Assembly (NCBI RefSeq): GCF_009455625.1
Contig: NZ_QPEQ01000001.1
Span: forward strand, 1,178,001-1,242,000
Direction: 5' to 3'
Length of the DNA: 64,000 nucleotides
Source of the DNA: Paraburkholderia bonniea
GTDB lineage: Bacteria > Pseudomonadota > Gammaproteobacteria > Burkholderiales > Burkholderiaceae
Under the pieces are notes generated by a model, which had not been told where the DNA came from, ran no database searches, and saw nothing but the letters and a program-made list of their open reading frames with translations. The position numbers and the translations under genes were made by a program. This document shows, one piece after another, positions 17,415-26,990 of the stretch. The first letter of the stretch is position 1. The number at the start of each line of letters is the position of its first letter.

Positions 17415-17611
17415 ATGCAGTTTTGTCTCCGGTGAGTTGGTGGATCGCAATCCATTCGAGGAGCGGCAATCTTAAGCGATTCTGTGCGGTCATCCTATTC
17501 GGCCAGATGGCCTGGGTCATCTGGCCAGGACGGTGTGCCGGAGCCCTGGCCGGATGGCCAGCATGGCGTTTTGGTCCGTCGTTACGCCGTCGCGCGGCAA
17601 TGCCGATCCCG

Positions 17612-17617
17612 TATAAT
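17612..17617 (+). promoter_or_regulatory. Probable -10 box of alaS
   Basis: A perfect TATAAT lies 75 bp upstream of the alaS ATG, inside GC-rich DNA where it stands out. No clear -35 hexamer is visible 17 bp upstream. Confidence 0.55.
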
Positions 17618-17691
17618 CGGCCGACCATGAAATCCCCGTCTGACGCATCGCCGATGCCGCCAGATCAAGCCAGGACCGTCCCCGCCCCGCC

Positions 17692-20316
17692 ATGAAAGCC
17701 GCCGAAATCCGCGAAAAATTCCTCAAGTTCTTCGAATCGAAGGGCCACACTATTGTTCGTTCCTCAAGCCTTGTGCCTGGCAACGATCCCACGCTGCTCT
17801 TTACCAACTCCGGCATGGTGCAGTTCAAGGATGTTTTCCTTGGAACAGAAGCGCGGCCGTACTCCCGGGCCACCACTTCGCAGCGCAGCGTGCGTGCGGG
17901 CGGCAAGCACAACGATCTCGAAAACGTTGGCTATACGGCACGCCACCACACGTTCTTCGAGATGCTGGGCAATTTTTCATTTGGCGATTATTTCAAGCGT
18001 GACGCGATTCATTACGCGTGGGAGTTGCTGACGGGCGTCTATCAGCTACCCAAAGACAAGCTCTGGATCACGGTTTATCAGGAAGATGACGAAGCCCATG
18101 ACATCTGGGCCAAAGAAGTAGGCGTGCCGCCTGAGCGGATCATCCGGATTGGCGACAACAAGGGTGCGCGTTATGCATCGGACAATTTCTGGCAAATGGC
18201 GGATGTAGGTCCATGCGGGCCATGCTCCGAAATTTTTTACGATCACGGCCCTGACATCTGGGGTGGTCCGCCGGGCTCGCCTGATGAAGACGGTGACCGC
18301 TACATCGAAATCTGGAATCTGGTGTTCATGCAGTTCAGCCGCGATGCTCAGGGCAACATGACACCGCTGCCCAAGCAGTGCGTGGATACGGGCATGGGGC
18401 TGGAGCGCATTGCAGCGGTCTTGCAGCACGTGCATAGCAACTACGAGATCGACCTGTTCCAGGCGCTGATTAAAGCAGCGGCCCGCGAAACCAGCGTCAC
18501 CGACCTGAGCAACAACTCCCTCAAAGTTATCGCGGACCACATCCGGGCCTGCTCGTTCCTGATTGTGGATGGCGTGATTCCGGGCAATGAAGGGCGCGGC
18601 TATGTGCTGCGCCGCATCGTGCGCCGGGCGATCCGTCATGGTTACAAGCTGGGTCGCAAAAGCGCGTTTTTCCACCGGCTGGTGCCTGATCTGGTCGAGC
18701 AGATGGGCGGCGCCTATCCGGAACTCAAGGAAGCCGGGCCGCGCGTGGCCGAAGTTTTGCGCCAGGAAGAAGAGCGTTTTTTCGAAACGATCGAACACGG
18801 CATGTCGATTCTGGACGGTGCGCTGGCCGAGCTTGAAGCGAAGGGCGGCAAGATGCTCGATGGCGAACTGGCGTTCAAGCTGCACGACACCTATGGCTTC
18901 CCACTCGATCTCACCGCAGATGTCTGCCGTGAACGCGAGGTAACGGTCGATGAAGCCGCTTTCGATCTCGCCATGGCGCGTCAGCGCGATCAGGCGCGCG
19001 CGGCGGGCAAGTTCCGGATGGCTCAGGGGCTGGACTATTCCGGCGCGAAAACAGTGTTTCATGGCTACGAGAAAACTTTGTTTGATGACGCCCGGATCAT
19101 CGCACTGTATGTCGATGGCACGGCGGTCGAGCAGGTTGAACTGGGTCAGCAAGCGGTCGTGGTGCTGGATCACACGCCGTTTTATGCCGAGTCCGGCGGG
19201 CAAGTGGGCGATCAGGGCGTACTGGCTAACGCCAGCGTGCGTTTTGCCGTCACCGATACGGCCAAAGTGCAGGCCGATGTCGTGGGTCATCACGGCACGC
19301 TTGAACAAGGCGTGCTGAAGCTGGGCGATGTCGTCAAGGCGGAAATCGACGCGGTGCGGCGTACTCGCACTGAGCGTAATCACTCGGTCACTCACTTGAT
19401 GCATAAAGCGCTGCGCGAAGTGTTGGGTGCGCATGTGCAGCAAAAGGGCTCGCTGGTTGATCCCGACAAGACCCGCTTCGACTTCGCTCACAACGCACCG
19501 ATGACTGACGAGCAGATTCGCCGTGTCGAAGACATCGTCAACGCTGAAATCCTGGCCAACGCGCCGGGCATCGTGCAGCTGATGTCATTCGATGACGCAG
19601 TGAAAGGCGGTGCGATGGCGCTGTTCGGCGAGAAATATGGCGATGAAGTACGGGTGCTCGATCTCGGCTTTTCACGCGAACTATGTGGCGGCACGCACGT
19701 GCGCCGCACTGGCGATATCGGCCTGTTCAAGATCGTGATGGAAGGTGGCGTAGCTGCGGGGATCCGGCGCGTGGAAGCCATTACGGGCGATAACGCAGTG
19801 CGCTATGTGCAGGAGCTCGAAGCACGTATTCATGCCGCAGCGGCGGCGCTCAAGACACAACCTGCTGACCTGACGCAACGCATCGGGCAAGTGCAAGACC
19901 AGGTGAAGGCGCTTGAAAAAGAACTGGGCGCGCTGAAATCAAGACTGGCTTCCAGCCAGGGCGATGAACTAGCTGGTCAGGCCGTAGAGGTGGCGGGCGT
20001 TCAGGTATTGGCAGCGATGCTTGATGGCGCTGATGTCAAGGCGCTGCGTGAAACCGTCGACAAACTCAAAAGCAAACTGAAAAGCGCGGCGATCGTTCTG
20101 GCTTCGGTTGAGGGCGATCGGGTCAACCTGATTGCAGGTGTGACACCGGAAGCCAGCAAAAAAGTGAAGGCGGGTGATCTGGTGAACTTTGTCGCCCAGC
20201 AAGTGGGCGGCAAAGGCGGTGGCCGCCCCGATATGGCACAAGCAGGCGGAACTGAGCCTGCTGGCTTGCCTGCGGCTTTGGCTGGCGTCAAAGGCTGGAT
20301 TGAAGCGCGGCTCTAG
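17692..20316 (+). CDS. alaS: Alanyl-tRNA synthetase
   Basis: An 874-residue class II synthetase, the usual length. The order of domains is standard: catalytic core ([17 protein letters not shown], later [14 protein letters not shown]), tRNA-recognition domain, editing domain with [11 protein letters not shown] and the zinc-site Cys-Gly-Gly-Thr-His-Val motif ([13 protein letters not shown]), then the DHHA1/C-Ala domain with a coiled stretch (~715-760) and the terminal [16 protein letters not shown]. It charges tRNA-Ala and clears Ser- or Gly-tRNA-Ala. The ATG has a poor ribosome binding site; the conserved [10 protein letters not shown] start supports it. Confidence 0.98.
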   Translation: MKAAEIREKFLKFFESKGHTIVRSSSLVPGNDPTLLFTNSGMVQFKDVFLGTEARPYSRATTSQRSVRAGGKHNDLENVGYTARHHTFFEMLGNFSFGDYFKRDAIHYAWELLTGVYQLPKDKLWITVYQEDDEAHDIWAKEVGVPPERIIRIGDNKGARYASDNFWQMADVGPCGPCSEIFYDHGPDIWGGPPGSPDEDGDRYIEIWNLVFMQFSRDAQGNMTPLPKQCVDTGMGLERIAAVLQHVHSNYEIDLFQALIKAAARETSVTDLSNNSLKVIADHIRACSFLIVDGVIPGNEGRGYVLRRIVRRAIRHGYKLGRKSAFFHRLVPDLVEQMGGAYPELKEAGPRVAEVLRQEEERFFETIEHGMSILDGALAELEAKGGKMLDGELAFKLHDTYGFPLDLTADVCREREVTVDEAAFDLAMARQRDQARAAGKFRMAQGLDYSGAKTVFHGYEKTLFDDARIIALYVDGTAVEQVELGQQAVVVLDHTPFYAESGGQVGDQGVLANASVRFAVTDTAKVQADVVGHHGTLEQGVLKLGDVVKAEIDAVRRTRTERNHSVTHLMHKALREVLGAHVQQKGSLVDPDKTRFDFAHNAPMTDEQIRRVEDIVNAEILANAPGIVQLMSFDDAVKGGAMALFGEKYGDEVRVLDLGFSRELCGGTHVRRTGDIGLFKIVMEGGVAAGIRRVEAITGDNAVRYVQELEARIHAAAAALKTQPADLTQRIGQVQDQVKALEKELGALKSRLASSQGDELAGQAVEVAGVQVLAAMLDGADVKALRETVDKLKSKLKSAAIVLASVEGDRVNLIAGVTPEASKKVKAGDLVNFVAQQVGGKGGGRPDMAQAGGTEPAGLPAALAGVKGWIEARL

Positions 20317-20350
20317 GAAGCAGCCCGCAAGAGGGGGCTGGGCCCGGGTT

Positions 20351-20374
20351 CAAGCCCAAGCCCAAGCCCAAGCC
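20351..20374 (+). repeat. Hexanucleotide repeat (CAAGCC)4
   Basis: Four exact copies of CAAGCC in a row, 35 bp after the alaS stop, outside coding DNA. A potential slippage site with no apparent function. Confidence 0.9.
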
Positions 20375-20520
20375 CAGCCATACACCTGCCAAGGCCCCCT
20401 CTCTATCGCATGGCGCTGCTGCGCGAGAGGCGCGTCAGCACCTCTCGCGCTTTCTGCTGGCGTCAGTTCTGACGCCATCGGGTTTCTTTCTTCTGCGCAG
20501 CATCACTGCGCCAGCATCAC

Positions 20521-21459
20521 GTGCAATCACTTGCGATCAATCTGCTGAACGGCATCAGCTATGGGCTGCTGCTGTTCATGCTGTCGGCCGGACTGACGCT
20601 GATCTTCAGCATGCTCGGCGTGCTGAACTTCGCTCATGCCAGCTTTTATATGCTCGGGGCTTACATCGGCCTCGCCATTGCCGCTTATGCAGGTTTCTGG
20701 AGTGCGCTGGTGTTGGCTCCGATGCTTGTCGGCGGACTGGGAGCGGTGCTGGAGCGTGGCTTGTTGCGTCGTGTGCGCCCGCATGGGCATTTACCTGAAC
20801 TGCTATTGACTTTCGGCGCGGCTTATCTGATCGCAGAGATGGTTACGCTGGTGTGGGGGTTGCAAACTTTCAGCATGAGCGTGCCTGCCGTGCTGGATGG
20901 GCCCTTGCTGACGCTTTACGGCGTGCCGTTACCGCGTTATCGCGCTTTCATGATGCTGGTCTCGCTCGCCATGCTTGCCGTGCTTTATGGCGTGTTGCGT
21001 TTTTCCCGTGTCGGGTTGATTGTGCGTGCGGCGTTGACGCACGCGAGTGCCGTTGAAGCGTTAGGCCACAACGTGCCGCGAGTGTTTACCGGGGTGTTTG
21101 CCGTTGGCACTGGGTTGGCCGCGCTGGCTGGGGTGATCGGCGCGCCGCTTTTCGTGATTGAACCAGGCATGGCCGATACGGCAGGTTCGCTGATGTTTGT
21201 GGTTGTCGTCATGGGTGGGCTGGGGTCGCTGAGCGGGGCTCTGGTGGCGTCGCTGATGGTGGGCTGCGTGCAGACTTTCGCCGTGGGCAGCGCAGCAACG
21301 CTGGGCAGTCTCGTTGAGTGGCTGGGGATGCCGCTACCGCTGCAATGGAGTGGCTTAAGCGTTTCCCAGTTGGCCCCGCTTGTGCCGTATATGTTGCTGG
21401 TAGCGATGCTAGTGATGCGGCCGCGTGGTCTATTTGGGCAACGCGATGACGCCGCCTGA
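20521..21459 (+). CDS. Branched-chain amino-acid type ABC permease (LivH-like)
   Basis: A 312-residue inner-membrane permease with about eight to nine hydrophobic segments. Family motifs: NGISYGLLLFMLSAGLTLIF at the first helix, LGVLNFAHASFYMLGAY (the LivH NxAHG-type loop) and the late VVMGGLGSLSGALVASLMVG, which contacts the ATPase. It starts with GTG. It is the first of four overlapping genes (H-M-G-F). No periplasmic binding-protein gene lies beside them, so substrate (amino acid, urea, amide) is undetermined. Confidence 0.88.
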   Translation: MQSLAINLLNGISYGLLLFMLSAGLTLIFSMLGVLNFAHASFYMLGAYIGLAIAAYAGFWSALVLAPMLVGGLGAVLERGLLRRVRPHGHLPELLLTFGAAYLIAEMVTLVWGLQTFSMSVPAVLDGPLLTLYGVPLPRYRAFMMLVSLAMLAVLYGVLRFSRVGLIVRAALTHASAVEALGHNVPRVFTGVFAVGTGLAALAGVIGAPLFVIEPGMADTAGSLMFVVVVMGGLGSLSGALVASLMVGCVQTFAVGSAATLGSLVEWLGMPLPLQWSGLSVSQLAPLVPYMLLVAMLVMRPRGLFGQRDDAA

Positions 21460-22738
21460 TTCGCCCAAAATCCTCCCATCGCGCCGCATGCTGCGGTCCT
21501 TGGCGCTAGCCGTTGCGCTGGCGGCCGTGGTTCTCGCGCCGCTGCTGTCTGCTCACGGCTGGTTGCTGGCCTATCTCTCGCAGACAGCCGCAATGATCGT
21601 CTTCGCGCTGTCTTATAACTTGCTGCTCGGTAGCACCGGCTTACTGTCGTTCGGTCACGCGGCCTGCTCGGGGCTGGGCGCGTTGATTGCTGCGCAGTTG
21701 TTCAACCGGTTCGGCATGCCGTTGCCGTTACTGCCGCTTGCCGGTGGTCTGGGTGGGATGCTGGCTGGGGCGCTGCTTGGGATCATCGCCACACGCCGCG
21801 CGGGCACGGCCTTTGCGATGATTACGCTGGGCCTTGGCGAACTGGTCGCCGCTGCGGCATGGACGCTGCCCAACTGGTTTGGCGGCGAAGCCGGAGTGCC
21901 GATTGACCGGGCGCATGGCGCATGGGGCGGCTGGAGCTTCGGGCCCGCCAATGAGGCCTATGCGGTGATCGCCGGATGGTGCCTCTTGGCAGGCATGGCG
22001 ATGTTCGCGCTGTCACGCACGCCGCTTGTCCGTCAGGCTTATGCCGTGCGCGATAACCCAGTGCGGGTCGCAGCGCTCGGGGGCTCGCCGCGTCAGATCC
22101 GTTTCAGGATGATGTTGCTGGCGTCGTTTTTCGCGGGCATCGCCGGCACGCTGAGCTTGATTAACGTTGAGCTGGTTTCAGCCGAAAGCGTCAGCATGCT
22201 GCGCTCGGGCTCGGTGTTGATGGCGGTAGTGATTGGCGGCACCGCATCGTTTTTCGGGCCCGTGCTCGGCGCTATCGTGCTGAACATTTTTAGTGTCGCG
22301 CTGGCGGGCGTCACGCGCGCGTGGCCGCTCTATCTCGGCTTGCTGTTTCTTGTGGTGGTGATGGTGTCGCCTGATGGCTTGATGGGTTTAGCCCGGCGTC
22401 AGGCTGCCCGTTTGGCGCGCTACGGCTGGCGTCCTTGTGCGCTGCCCGCGCTGCTTAGTGTGCTGGCGGTATTGGCCTGGAGTAGTGCGGTGGTGTTGGT
22501 GGTGCAGTGGGCATACGGGGTCGCGTTCAGTGTCGACGCCCCCCTCAACCGCTCGCCAGGCTATTGGGCTCAGGCCCGCATGGCGTGGCTTGGCGCACTA
22601 ATGGCGCTGCTGCTGGCGGGAGCGGGCGCACTGGCATACCGTGGCGCGCTGCGCCGCTGGGCCCAACTGGCCGGTATGGAAGCCAAGGCCAGCGTGGGTG
22701 CCAACGCACCAGTGATTGAAACGCGAGGTGCGTCATGA
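21446..22738 (+). CDS. Branched-chain amino-acid type ABC permease (LivM-like), extended
   Basis: A 430-residue permease partner of the LivH-like protein. Typical motifs: SYNLLLGSTGLLSFGHAA, ITLGLGELVAAAAW and VIGGTASFFGPVLGAIVLNI, followed by VVVMVSPDGLMGLARR, where many LivM proteins end. About 85 further residues follow and contain two more predicted membrane helices (LPALLSVLAVLAWSSAVVLV and AWLGALMALLLAGAGALAY), making it longer than usual. The ATG at 21446 overlaps the upstream stop by 14 bp, which indicates translational coupling. Confidence 0.87.
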   Translation: MTPPDSPKILPSRRMLRSLALAVALAAVVLAPLLSAHGWLLAYLSQTAAMIVFALSYNLLLGSTGLLSFGHAACSGLGALIAAQLFNRFGMPLPLLPLAGGLGGMLAGALLGIIATRRAGTAFAMITLGLGELVAAAAWTLPNWFGGEAGVPIDRAHGAWGGWSFGPANEAYAVIAGWCLLAGMAMFALSRTPLVRQAYAVRDNPVRVAALGGSPRQIRFRMMLLASFFAGIAGTLSLINVELVSAESVSMLRSGSVLMAVVIGGTASFFGPVLGAIVLNIFSVALAGVTRAWPLYLGLLFLVVVMVSPDGLMGLARRQAARLARYGWRPCALPALLSVLAVLAWSSAVVLVVQWAYGVAFSVDAPLNRSPGYWAQARMAWLGALMALLLAGAGALAYRGALRRWAQLAGMEAKASVGANAPVIETRGAS

Positions 22739-23487
22739 GCGCCGCGCTCGTGCTTCGCGGCGTTGAAAAACGCGCGGGTGCGACGCCGATCCTGCGTGGC
22801 GTCGATCTCGTGATTGAACGCGGCGAGCGCCACGCGTTCATTGGCCCGAATGGCGCGGGCAAATCGACGCTATTTAACCTGATCGCGGGCGCTGACCGGC
22901 CCAGCGCTGGCCGCATCGAGTTGAACGGCGAAAACATTACCCGGCTCACACCCGAAGCGGTCAGCCGCCGTGGCCTCGCCCGCAGTTTCCAGACGACGCG
23001 CGTGTTTGGCGGCTTGAGTGTGTTCGATAACCTGCGCTGTGCGTTGTCCTTCGCTTCGCCTGGCGGGCGTAGCTCATGGCGGCTCTGGCGCGATGCGCCG
23101 GACAGCGACGCCCGTGCAGCCCAGATGCTGGATGCCATCGGCCTCACCGCGCGGCGTGATGAATTCGCGGGCACTTTGAGCTATGCCGAGCAGCGCGCGC
23201 TCGATCTTGGCCTGGCGCTGGTGGGCGGCGCGCATACGGTGCTGCTGGATGAGCCGACTGCGGGCATGAACCGGGCGGAAGCCGCGCGGGCGATTGAACT
23301 GATTCGCACGATGATGGCGCAACGCACCCTGCTGATGGTCGAACACGATATGGAGGCGGTGTTTGGGCTTGCTGACCGGATCTCCGTGCTGGTCCAGGGG
23401 CGGGTGCTGGCAACGGGCACTCCAACCGAGATTCGCGCTAATGCGGCGGTCCGCGCTGCTTATCTGGGCGATGGGTGGCCGTTATGA
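22735..23487 (+). CDS. ABC transporter ATP-binding protein (LivG-like)
   Basis: A 250-residue cytoplasmic ATPase of the Liv-type importer. Walker A GPNGAGKST, signature LSYAEQRALDLGLAL, Walker B VLLDEPTAGMN and the late VEHDMEAVF switch His are all intact. The LivG-specific LARSFQTTRVFGGLSVFDNL is present. The ATG overlaps the LivM stop (ATGA). Confidence 0.92.
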   Translation: MSAALVLRGVEKRAGATPILRGVDLVIERGERHAFIGPNGAGKSTLFNLIAGADRPSAGRIELNGENITRLTPEAVSRRGLARSFQTTRVFGGLSVFDNLRCALSFASPGGRSSWRLWRDAPDSDARAAQMLDAIGLTARRDEFAGTLSYAEQRALDLGLALVGGAHTVLLDEPTAGMNRAEAARAIELIRTMMAQRTLLMVEHDMEAVFGLADRISVLVQGRVLATGTPTEIRANAAVRAAYLGDGWPL

Positions 23488-24218
23488 GCGCCACGCTGCT
23501 GGAGCTTGGTGGCTTGCGCGCGTGGTACGGCGCGAGCCAGGTATTGCACGACATTGATCTACAGATTCACGCAGGCGAGGTGGTCGCGCTGGCGGGCCGC
23601 AATGGTTCGGGGCGCTCGACGCTGGCGCGGGCAATCATGGGTCTCGTGCGTACCGAGGGCCAGAGGCAGTTCGCAGGTGTCGCGTTAGGCCGGCGGCGCA
23701 CCTTCGAGATCGCTCGTCTTGGTATCGGCTATGTCCCAGAGCACCGCGATATTTTTGCCACGCTGAGCGTGCACGACAATTTGTTGCTCGGTCTCTCCAC
23801 GCAGACACAAAAACGCGCCAGACGTGCCACACCGCGCTTCACGCTCGCTGAAGCTTACGCGCTGTTTCCGGTGTTGCAGGCACGCGCTTCGACGCGGGCA
23901 GGTGTGCTTTCAGGGGGAGAGCAGCAGATGCTGGCCCTGGCACGGGCGTTGCTGGGTGATCCAGATTTACTGCTGGTGGATGAACCGGTGGAAGGGCTGG
24001 CCAGCCAGGTGGTCGAACAGGTCGAGAGTGTTTTGCAACTGCTGCGGGCACGCGGCATTGCGCTGTTGTTGATCGAACAACGCCTCGTACTGGCGCACCG
24101 TTTGGCAGATCGCGTCGCGGTGATGGGGCATGGGGCGATTGTGTTCGATGGCACGCTGGACGCGCTGGCGCAGCGGCGCGAGGTACTTGATCAGTGGCTT
24201 GGATTAGGGCCCGGTTGA
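23484..24218 (+). CDS. ABC transporter ATP-binding protein (LivF-like), Walker A Lys to Arg
   Basis: A 244-residue second ATPase of the importer. Signature LSGGEQQMLALARALL and Walker B LLLVDEPVEGLA are normal, and IGYVPEHRDIFATLSVHDNL is typical of LivF. The Walker A loop reads GRNGSGRST: the invariant ATP-binding Lys is Arg (codon CGC at 23612-23614). That would weaken or abolish ATP hydrolysis at this subunit's site, while LivG's loop is intact. The start at 23484 overlaps the LivG stop by ATGA; an in-frame ATG at 23475 is less likely. Confidence 0.9.
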   Translation: MSATLLELGGLRAWYGASQVLHDIDLQIHAGEVVALAGRNGSGRSTLARAIMGLVRTEGQRQFAGVALGRRRTFEIARLGIGYVPEHRDIFATLSVHDNLLLGLSTQTQKRARRATPRFTLAEAYALFPVLQARASTRAGVLSGGEQQMLALARALLGDPDLLLVDEPVEGLASQVVEQVESVLQLLRARGIALLLIEQRLVLAHRLADRVAVMGHGAIVFDGTLDALAQRREVLDQWLGLGPG

Positions 24219-24422
24219 GCGCGCCGGCGTATCGCGTATAGCGTGTGGCTCACGTAATGAAACGGCAGGCGATACAGGTTCCAGCTACGTGATGACAGGG
24301 GGGGCAGGGGGGAGAGGGGCAGGGGTGACAAGTACCGCAAGCACGCGGCAGATAGCCGCTGCGGTAGAATCCGGCATTCTGCCCAGCGTCGCTGTGGCAC
24401 CTCATGCCGAAGGTCATTGCTG

Positions 24423-24656
24423 ATGCAAATCCAGGTCCACAAGGAAGTCGATGCGCGAGGGCTGAATTGTCCGCTGCCGATTTTGCGCGCTAAAAAAGCG
24501 CTTGCTGATATGGAAAGCGGCCAGATCCTCAAGGTGCTGGCGACTGATCCAGGCTCGCAGCGCGATTTTGCCGCCTTTGCCAGACAGAGCCACAACGAGC
24601 TGGTCGAGAGCTCGATGCAAGACAAAACCTACGTTTTCCTCATGCGGCGACGCTAA
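24423..24656 (+). CDS. TusA/SirA-family sulfur carrier-like protein
   Basis: A 77-residue cytoplasmic protein. The DARGLNCPLPILRAKKAL segment holds the CPxP motif whose Cys carries persulfide sulfur in TusA (tRNA thiolation, Moco and sulfur trafficking). The fold end, DFAAFARQSHNELVES, also matches the family. Bacteria often have several paralogues (TusA, YedF and similar), so the exact role is open. The ATG at 24423 is preferred over a TTG two codons earlier. Single gene. Confidence 0.85.
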   Translation: MQIQVHKEVDARGLNCPLPILRAKKALADMESGQILKVLATDPGSQRDFAAFARQSHNELVESSMQDKTYVFLMRRR

Positions 24657-24809
24657 GAACCACTGCGTTGCCATTGCCATGCCACACATAGCGCACACAT
24701 AGCGGTTAGTTAGCACCACACGCTTTGTGTGTGGATGGCGTCACGGCACAATGCCGCTGCGAATTCATCTAAAGAGAAAGCACCATCCGCCACACCGTGC
24801 TCTCCATCC

Positions 24810-25241
24810 TCAGCTCCACTTGCAAAAAATCGCGGTAATAAAAGGTGCCACCCGATGCACGATGGCGTGACTGCCAGCGGCTTCCAGCGCTGCCTGGACT
24901 TTGGTTTCGCTGCCCAGCACAACCGCGCCATAGGCCGACGCGGCCAGCGGCTCGCCATCCCCCGGGCGAAATAGCGGATCGTCTTTTTCGAACCCCACCA
25001 CCGCGAACACACGAAAGCCAAATGCCGTTAGCGTCGCGTCCGATGTAGGCCGGAACGCATTGATGGAATTACTTTCCACCCGCATGGGCTGGGGTTCGAT
25101 CAGATGCTGCGTCTGAAGCTCGCCAATAAAACGGTGCGCCGATACGGTGCAGGCGAGCGGCGCATCTAGCGTGGCACCAAAGCTGGACAACGACAGCAGC
25201 GCAAGCCAGCCACAGAACAGGGCAGAGCAGATGAGTTTCAT
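24810..25241 (-). CDS. Secreted protein of unknown function
   Basis: A 143-residue product with a clear signal peptide (MKLICSALF, hydrophobic LALLSLSSFG, cleavage near Ala-Thr 23-24). The mature part has two Cys (one early, one near the C-terminal FCKWS) and a mixed alpha/beta look (LTAFGFRVFAVVGFE, YGAVVLGSETKVQAALEAAG). I do not recognise a family. It is periplasmic or secreted by inference and stands alone, divergent from the lipid-type operon. Confidence 0.55.
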   Translation of the reverse strand: MKLICSALFCGWLALLSLSSFGATLDAPLACTVSAHRFIGELQTQHLIEPQPMRVESNSINAFRPTSDATLTAFGFRVFAVVGFEKDDPLFRPGDGEPLAASAYGAVVLGSETKVQAALEAAGSHAIVHRVAPFITAIFCKWS

Positions 25242-25449
25242 GAATAGATGACTCGATAAACCGCTGCGCGTACCGGAAGTGTGGCGCGGGTTACGGCAGC
25301 CGTTTTCAGTTCAGAGCGGCATTGGGGGAGCACTTTACCGGGCTTCAGAGCAGCCTGCAGCCGGGCTTTTCAGGGCCCGAAGACGGGCTTGTCCGGGCAG
25401 AACCAAGGGCAATGGCAAGGTTTCGGGAACCCGTATATATTGCCTCCCT

Positions 25450-26136
25450 ATGACTCGAAGCCCCTCCCTTCCCAAGACCATTCCGCCGCCTCGAACATGG
25501 GATGCGCGGCTTGCCCGATGGCTTGTGACCCCCCTGGTTCATACCCGTGTTAGCCCTAACCATCTGACCACCCTGCGCTTGCTGCTTGGCTGCGGTGGCG
25601 CGTGGTGTCTGGCTCAGGGCGGTTTTGCGTGGTCCAACGCGGGTGCCTGGCTAATTGTGTTGTCGAACTTTGTCGATCACACCGACGGCGAGCTAGCGCG
25701 CATCAGTGGCAAATCCAGCCGCGCCGGTCATTTTTACGACCTCGCTAGCGACGCGCTTGTCACCGTGCTGCTATTTGTGGGGATGGGCGTCGGGATCGCG
25801 GCAACGCAAGGCATGCCGTTTGGCGTAAAAGTGTCGCCGGTTATTCTGGGGGCGCTTGCGGGTTGCGCGGTTGCGCTGATTTTTTTCCTGCGCATGCGCA
25901 TTGAGGCCCTCACGAGCAAGGCCAATACCCGGCAGATGCTGGTGGGCGGTTTTGAAACTGAGGATGTGTTGTATCTGCTGCCGCTGGTTACGCTGGCGCA
26001 TGGCGTGATGCCGTTTCTCGTTGCGGCCTCGATTGGCGCACCGCTTTTTGCCGCATGGGTCGCGCTTGATTACCGCCGTGTGCTGCGCCGCGCTCAGCCG
26101 CTGGCATCGAATGGCCCGATGGGGATCAGCCAATGA
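25450..26136 (+). CDS. CDP-alcohol phosphatidyltransferase family enzyme
   Basis: A 228-residue inner-membrane enzyme. The family motif DGxxARx8GxxxDxxxD is complete (DGELARISGKSSRAGHFYDL then ASD), which binds the CDP-alcohol and metal. About six hydrophobic helices surround it. Such enzymes join a CDP-activated group to an alcohol: phospholipid headgroups, or polyol phosphates in inositol lipids. The alcohol acceptor is not readable. First gene of a tight four-gene run; its stop overlaps the next ATG by 4 bp. The ATG at 25450 fits the family N-terminus; upstream in-frame sequence is unconserved. Confidence 0.87.
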   Translation: MTRSPSLPKTIPPPRTWDARLARWLVTPLVHTRVSPNHLTTLRLLLGCGGAWCLAQGGFAWSNAGAWLIVLSNFVDHTDGELARISGKSSRAGHFYDLASDALVTVLLFVGMGVGIAATQGMPFGVKVSPVILGALAGCAVALIFFLRMRIEALTSKANTRQMLVGGFETEDVLYLLPLVTLAHGVMPFLVAASIGAPLFAAWVALDYRRVLRRAQPLASNGPMGISQ

Positions 26137-26990
26137 GCCAGCCGCAAGCCACGCATCGCGTCACGCCTGAGCCGCTCACGGCCGCCACCCTCAACTCGAA
26201 GTCCCCCTCTGCACCACTCCCCCCCGCCACGCCACCTGCGGTGCTGCCGTCCCAAGCCGAGCAAATGATGCTGACCCGGACTGGCGCACTGGATAACGCA
26301 GCGCTGAGCGCCAGCTTCGCCGGACAAGGCGCATTTCTTTATCTGGATGATTTCCTTGCCCCGGAAGTCACGGCGCAACTGGCCCACACTGCCCACGCGC
26401 TGCTGGGCGAAGTGAACCGCAACTACCTGCCAGGCCACAAACAGGGTGGCAGCGTTAGCCGTCATACGATCGACCAGTTCGCGCCGTTTATCGCCGAGCT
26501 ATACCGCTCCCCTGGATTAATCGCCTGGCTCGAAAAGCTGAGCGGCGACACGCTGCAACTATCTCCAGCCGATGATCCCCACGCTTATGCGCTGTATTAC
26601 TACACCCGTGCCGGAGACCATATCGGCTGGCACTACGACACCTCTTATTACGACGGCCGCCGTTATACGGTGCTGCTGGGCGTGATAGATCAATCATCGT
26701 GCCGTCTCGACTACGAACTACACACGCGTGACCCCGATCGTCCCGATGAGCCCGGTTCGGTGCAGATTCCGCCGGGCGGCCTGGTGTTCTTCGATGGCGA
26801 CAAGCTGCGTCATCGCATCACCCCCGCGGCGGCCAACGAGATGCGGGTCTCGCTCACTTTCGAATACGTCACTCATCCCACCATGCGCCCTTGGCGGCGT
26901 TTCATTTCGAATATGAAAGACGCCATCGCTTACTTTGGCTTTCGCCAGGTATTTCGCCAGTTTGGCAAGCGCCGGGGAGTGCACACGTGA
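26133..26990 (+). CDS. 2OG-Fe(II) oxygenase-like protein
   Basis: A 285-residue protein. Residues 1-45 are Pro/Ala-rich and probably unstructured. The rest resembles the double-stranded beta-helix dioxygenases: iron ligands in GWHYDTSYY (HxD), a distal His in DKLRHRITPA, and a downstream Arg (MRVSLTFEYV) for 2-oxoglutarate. It would hydroxylate or otherwise oxidise a substrate, likely a lipid headgroup or intermediate given its neighbours. ATGA overlap upstream and GTGA overlap downstream place it firmly in the operon. Confidence 0.78.
   Translation: MSQPQATHRVTPEPLTAATLNSKSPSAPLPPATPPAVLPSQAEQMMLTRTGALDNAALSASFAGQGAFLYLDDFLAPEVTAQLAHTAHALLGEVNRNYLPGHKQGGSVSRHTIDQFAPFIAELYRSPGLIAWLEKLSGDTLQLSPADDPHAYALYYYTRAGDHIGWHYDTSYYDGRRYTVLLGVIDQSSCRLDYELHTRDPDRPDEPGSVQIPPGGLVFFDGDKLRHRITPAAANEMRVSLTFEYVTHPTMRPWRRFISNMKDAIAYFGFRQVFRQFGKRRGVHT

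Noticed and set aside
18046..19491. 481-codon open frame on the minus strand opposite alaS
   Set aside because: It is the antisense shadow of a highly conserved alaS region; it has no ribosome binding site and no recognisable domain.
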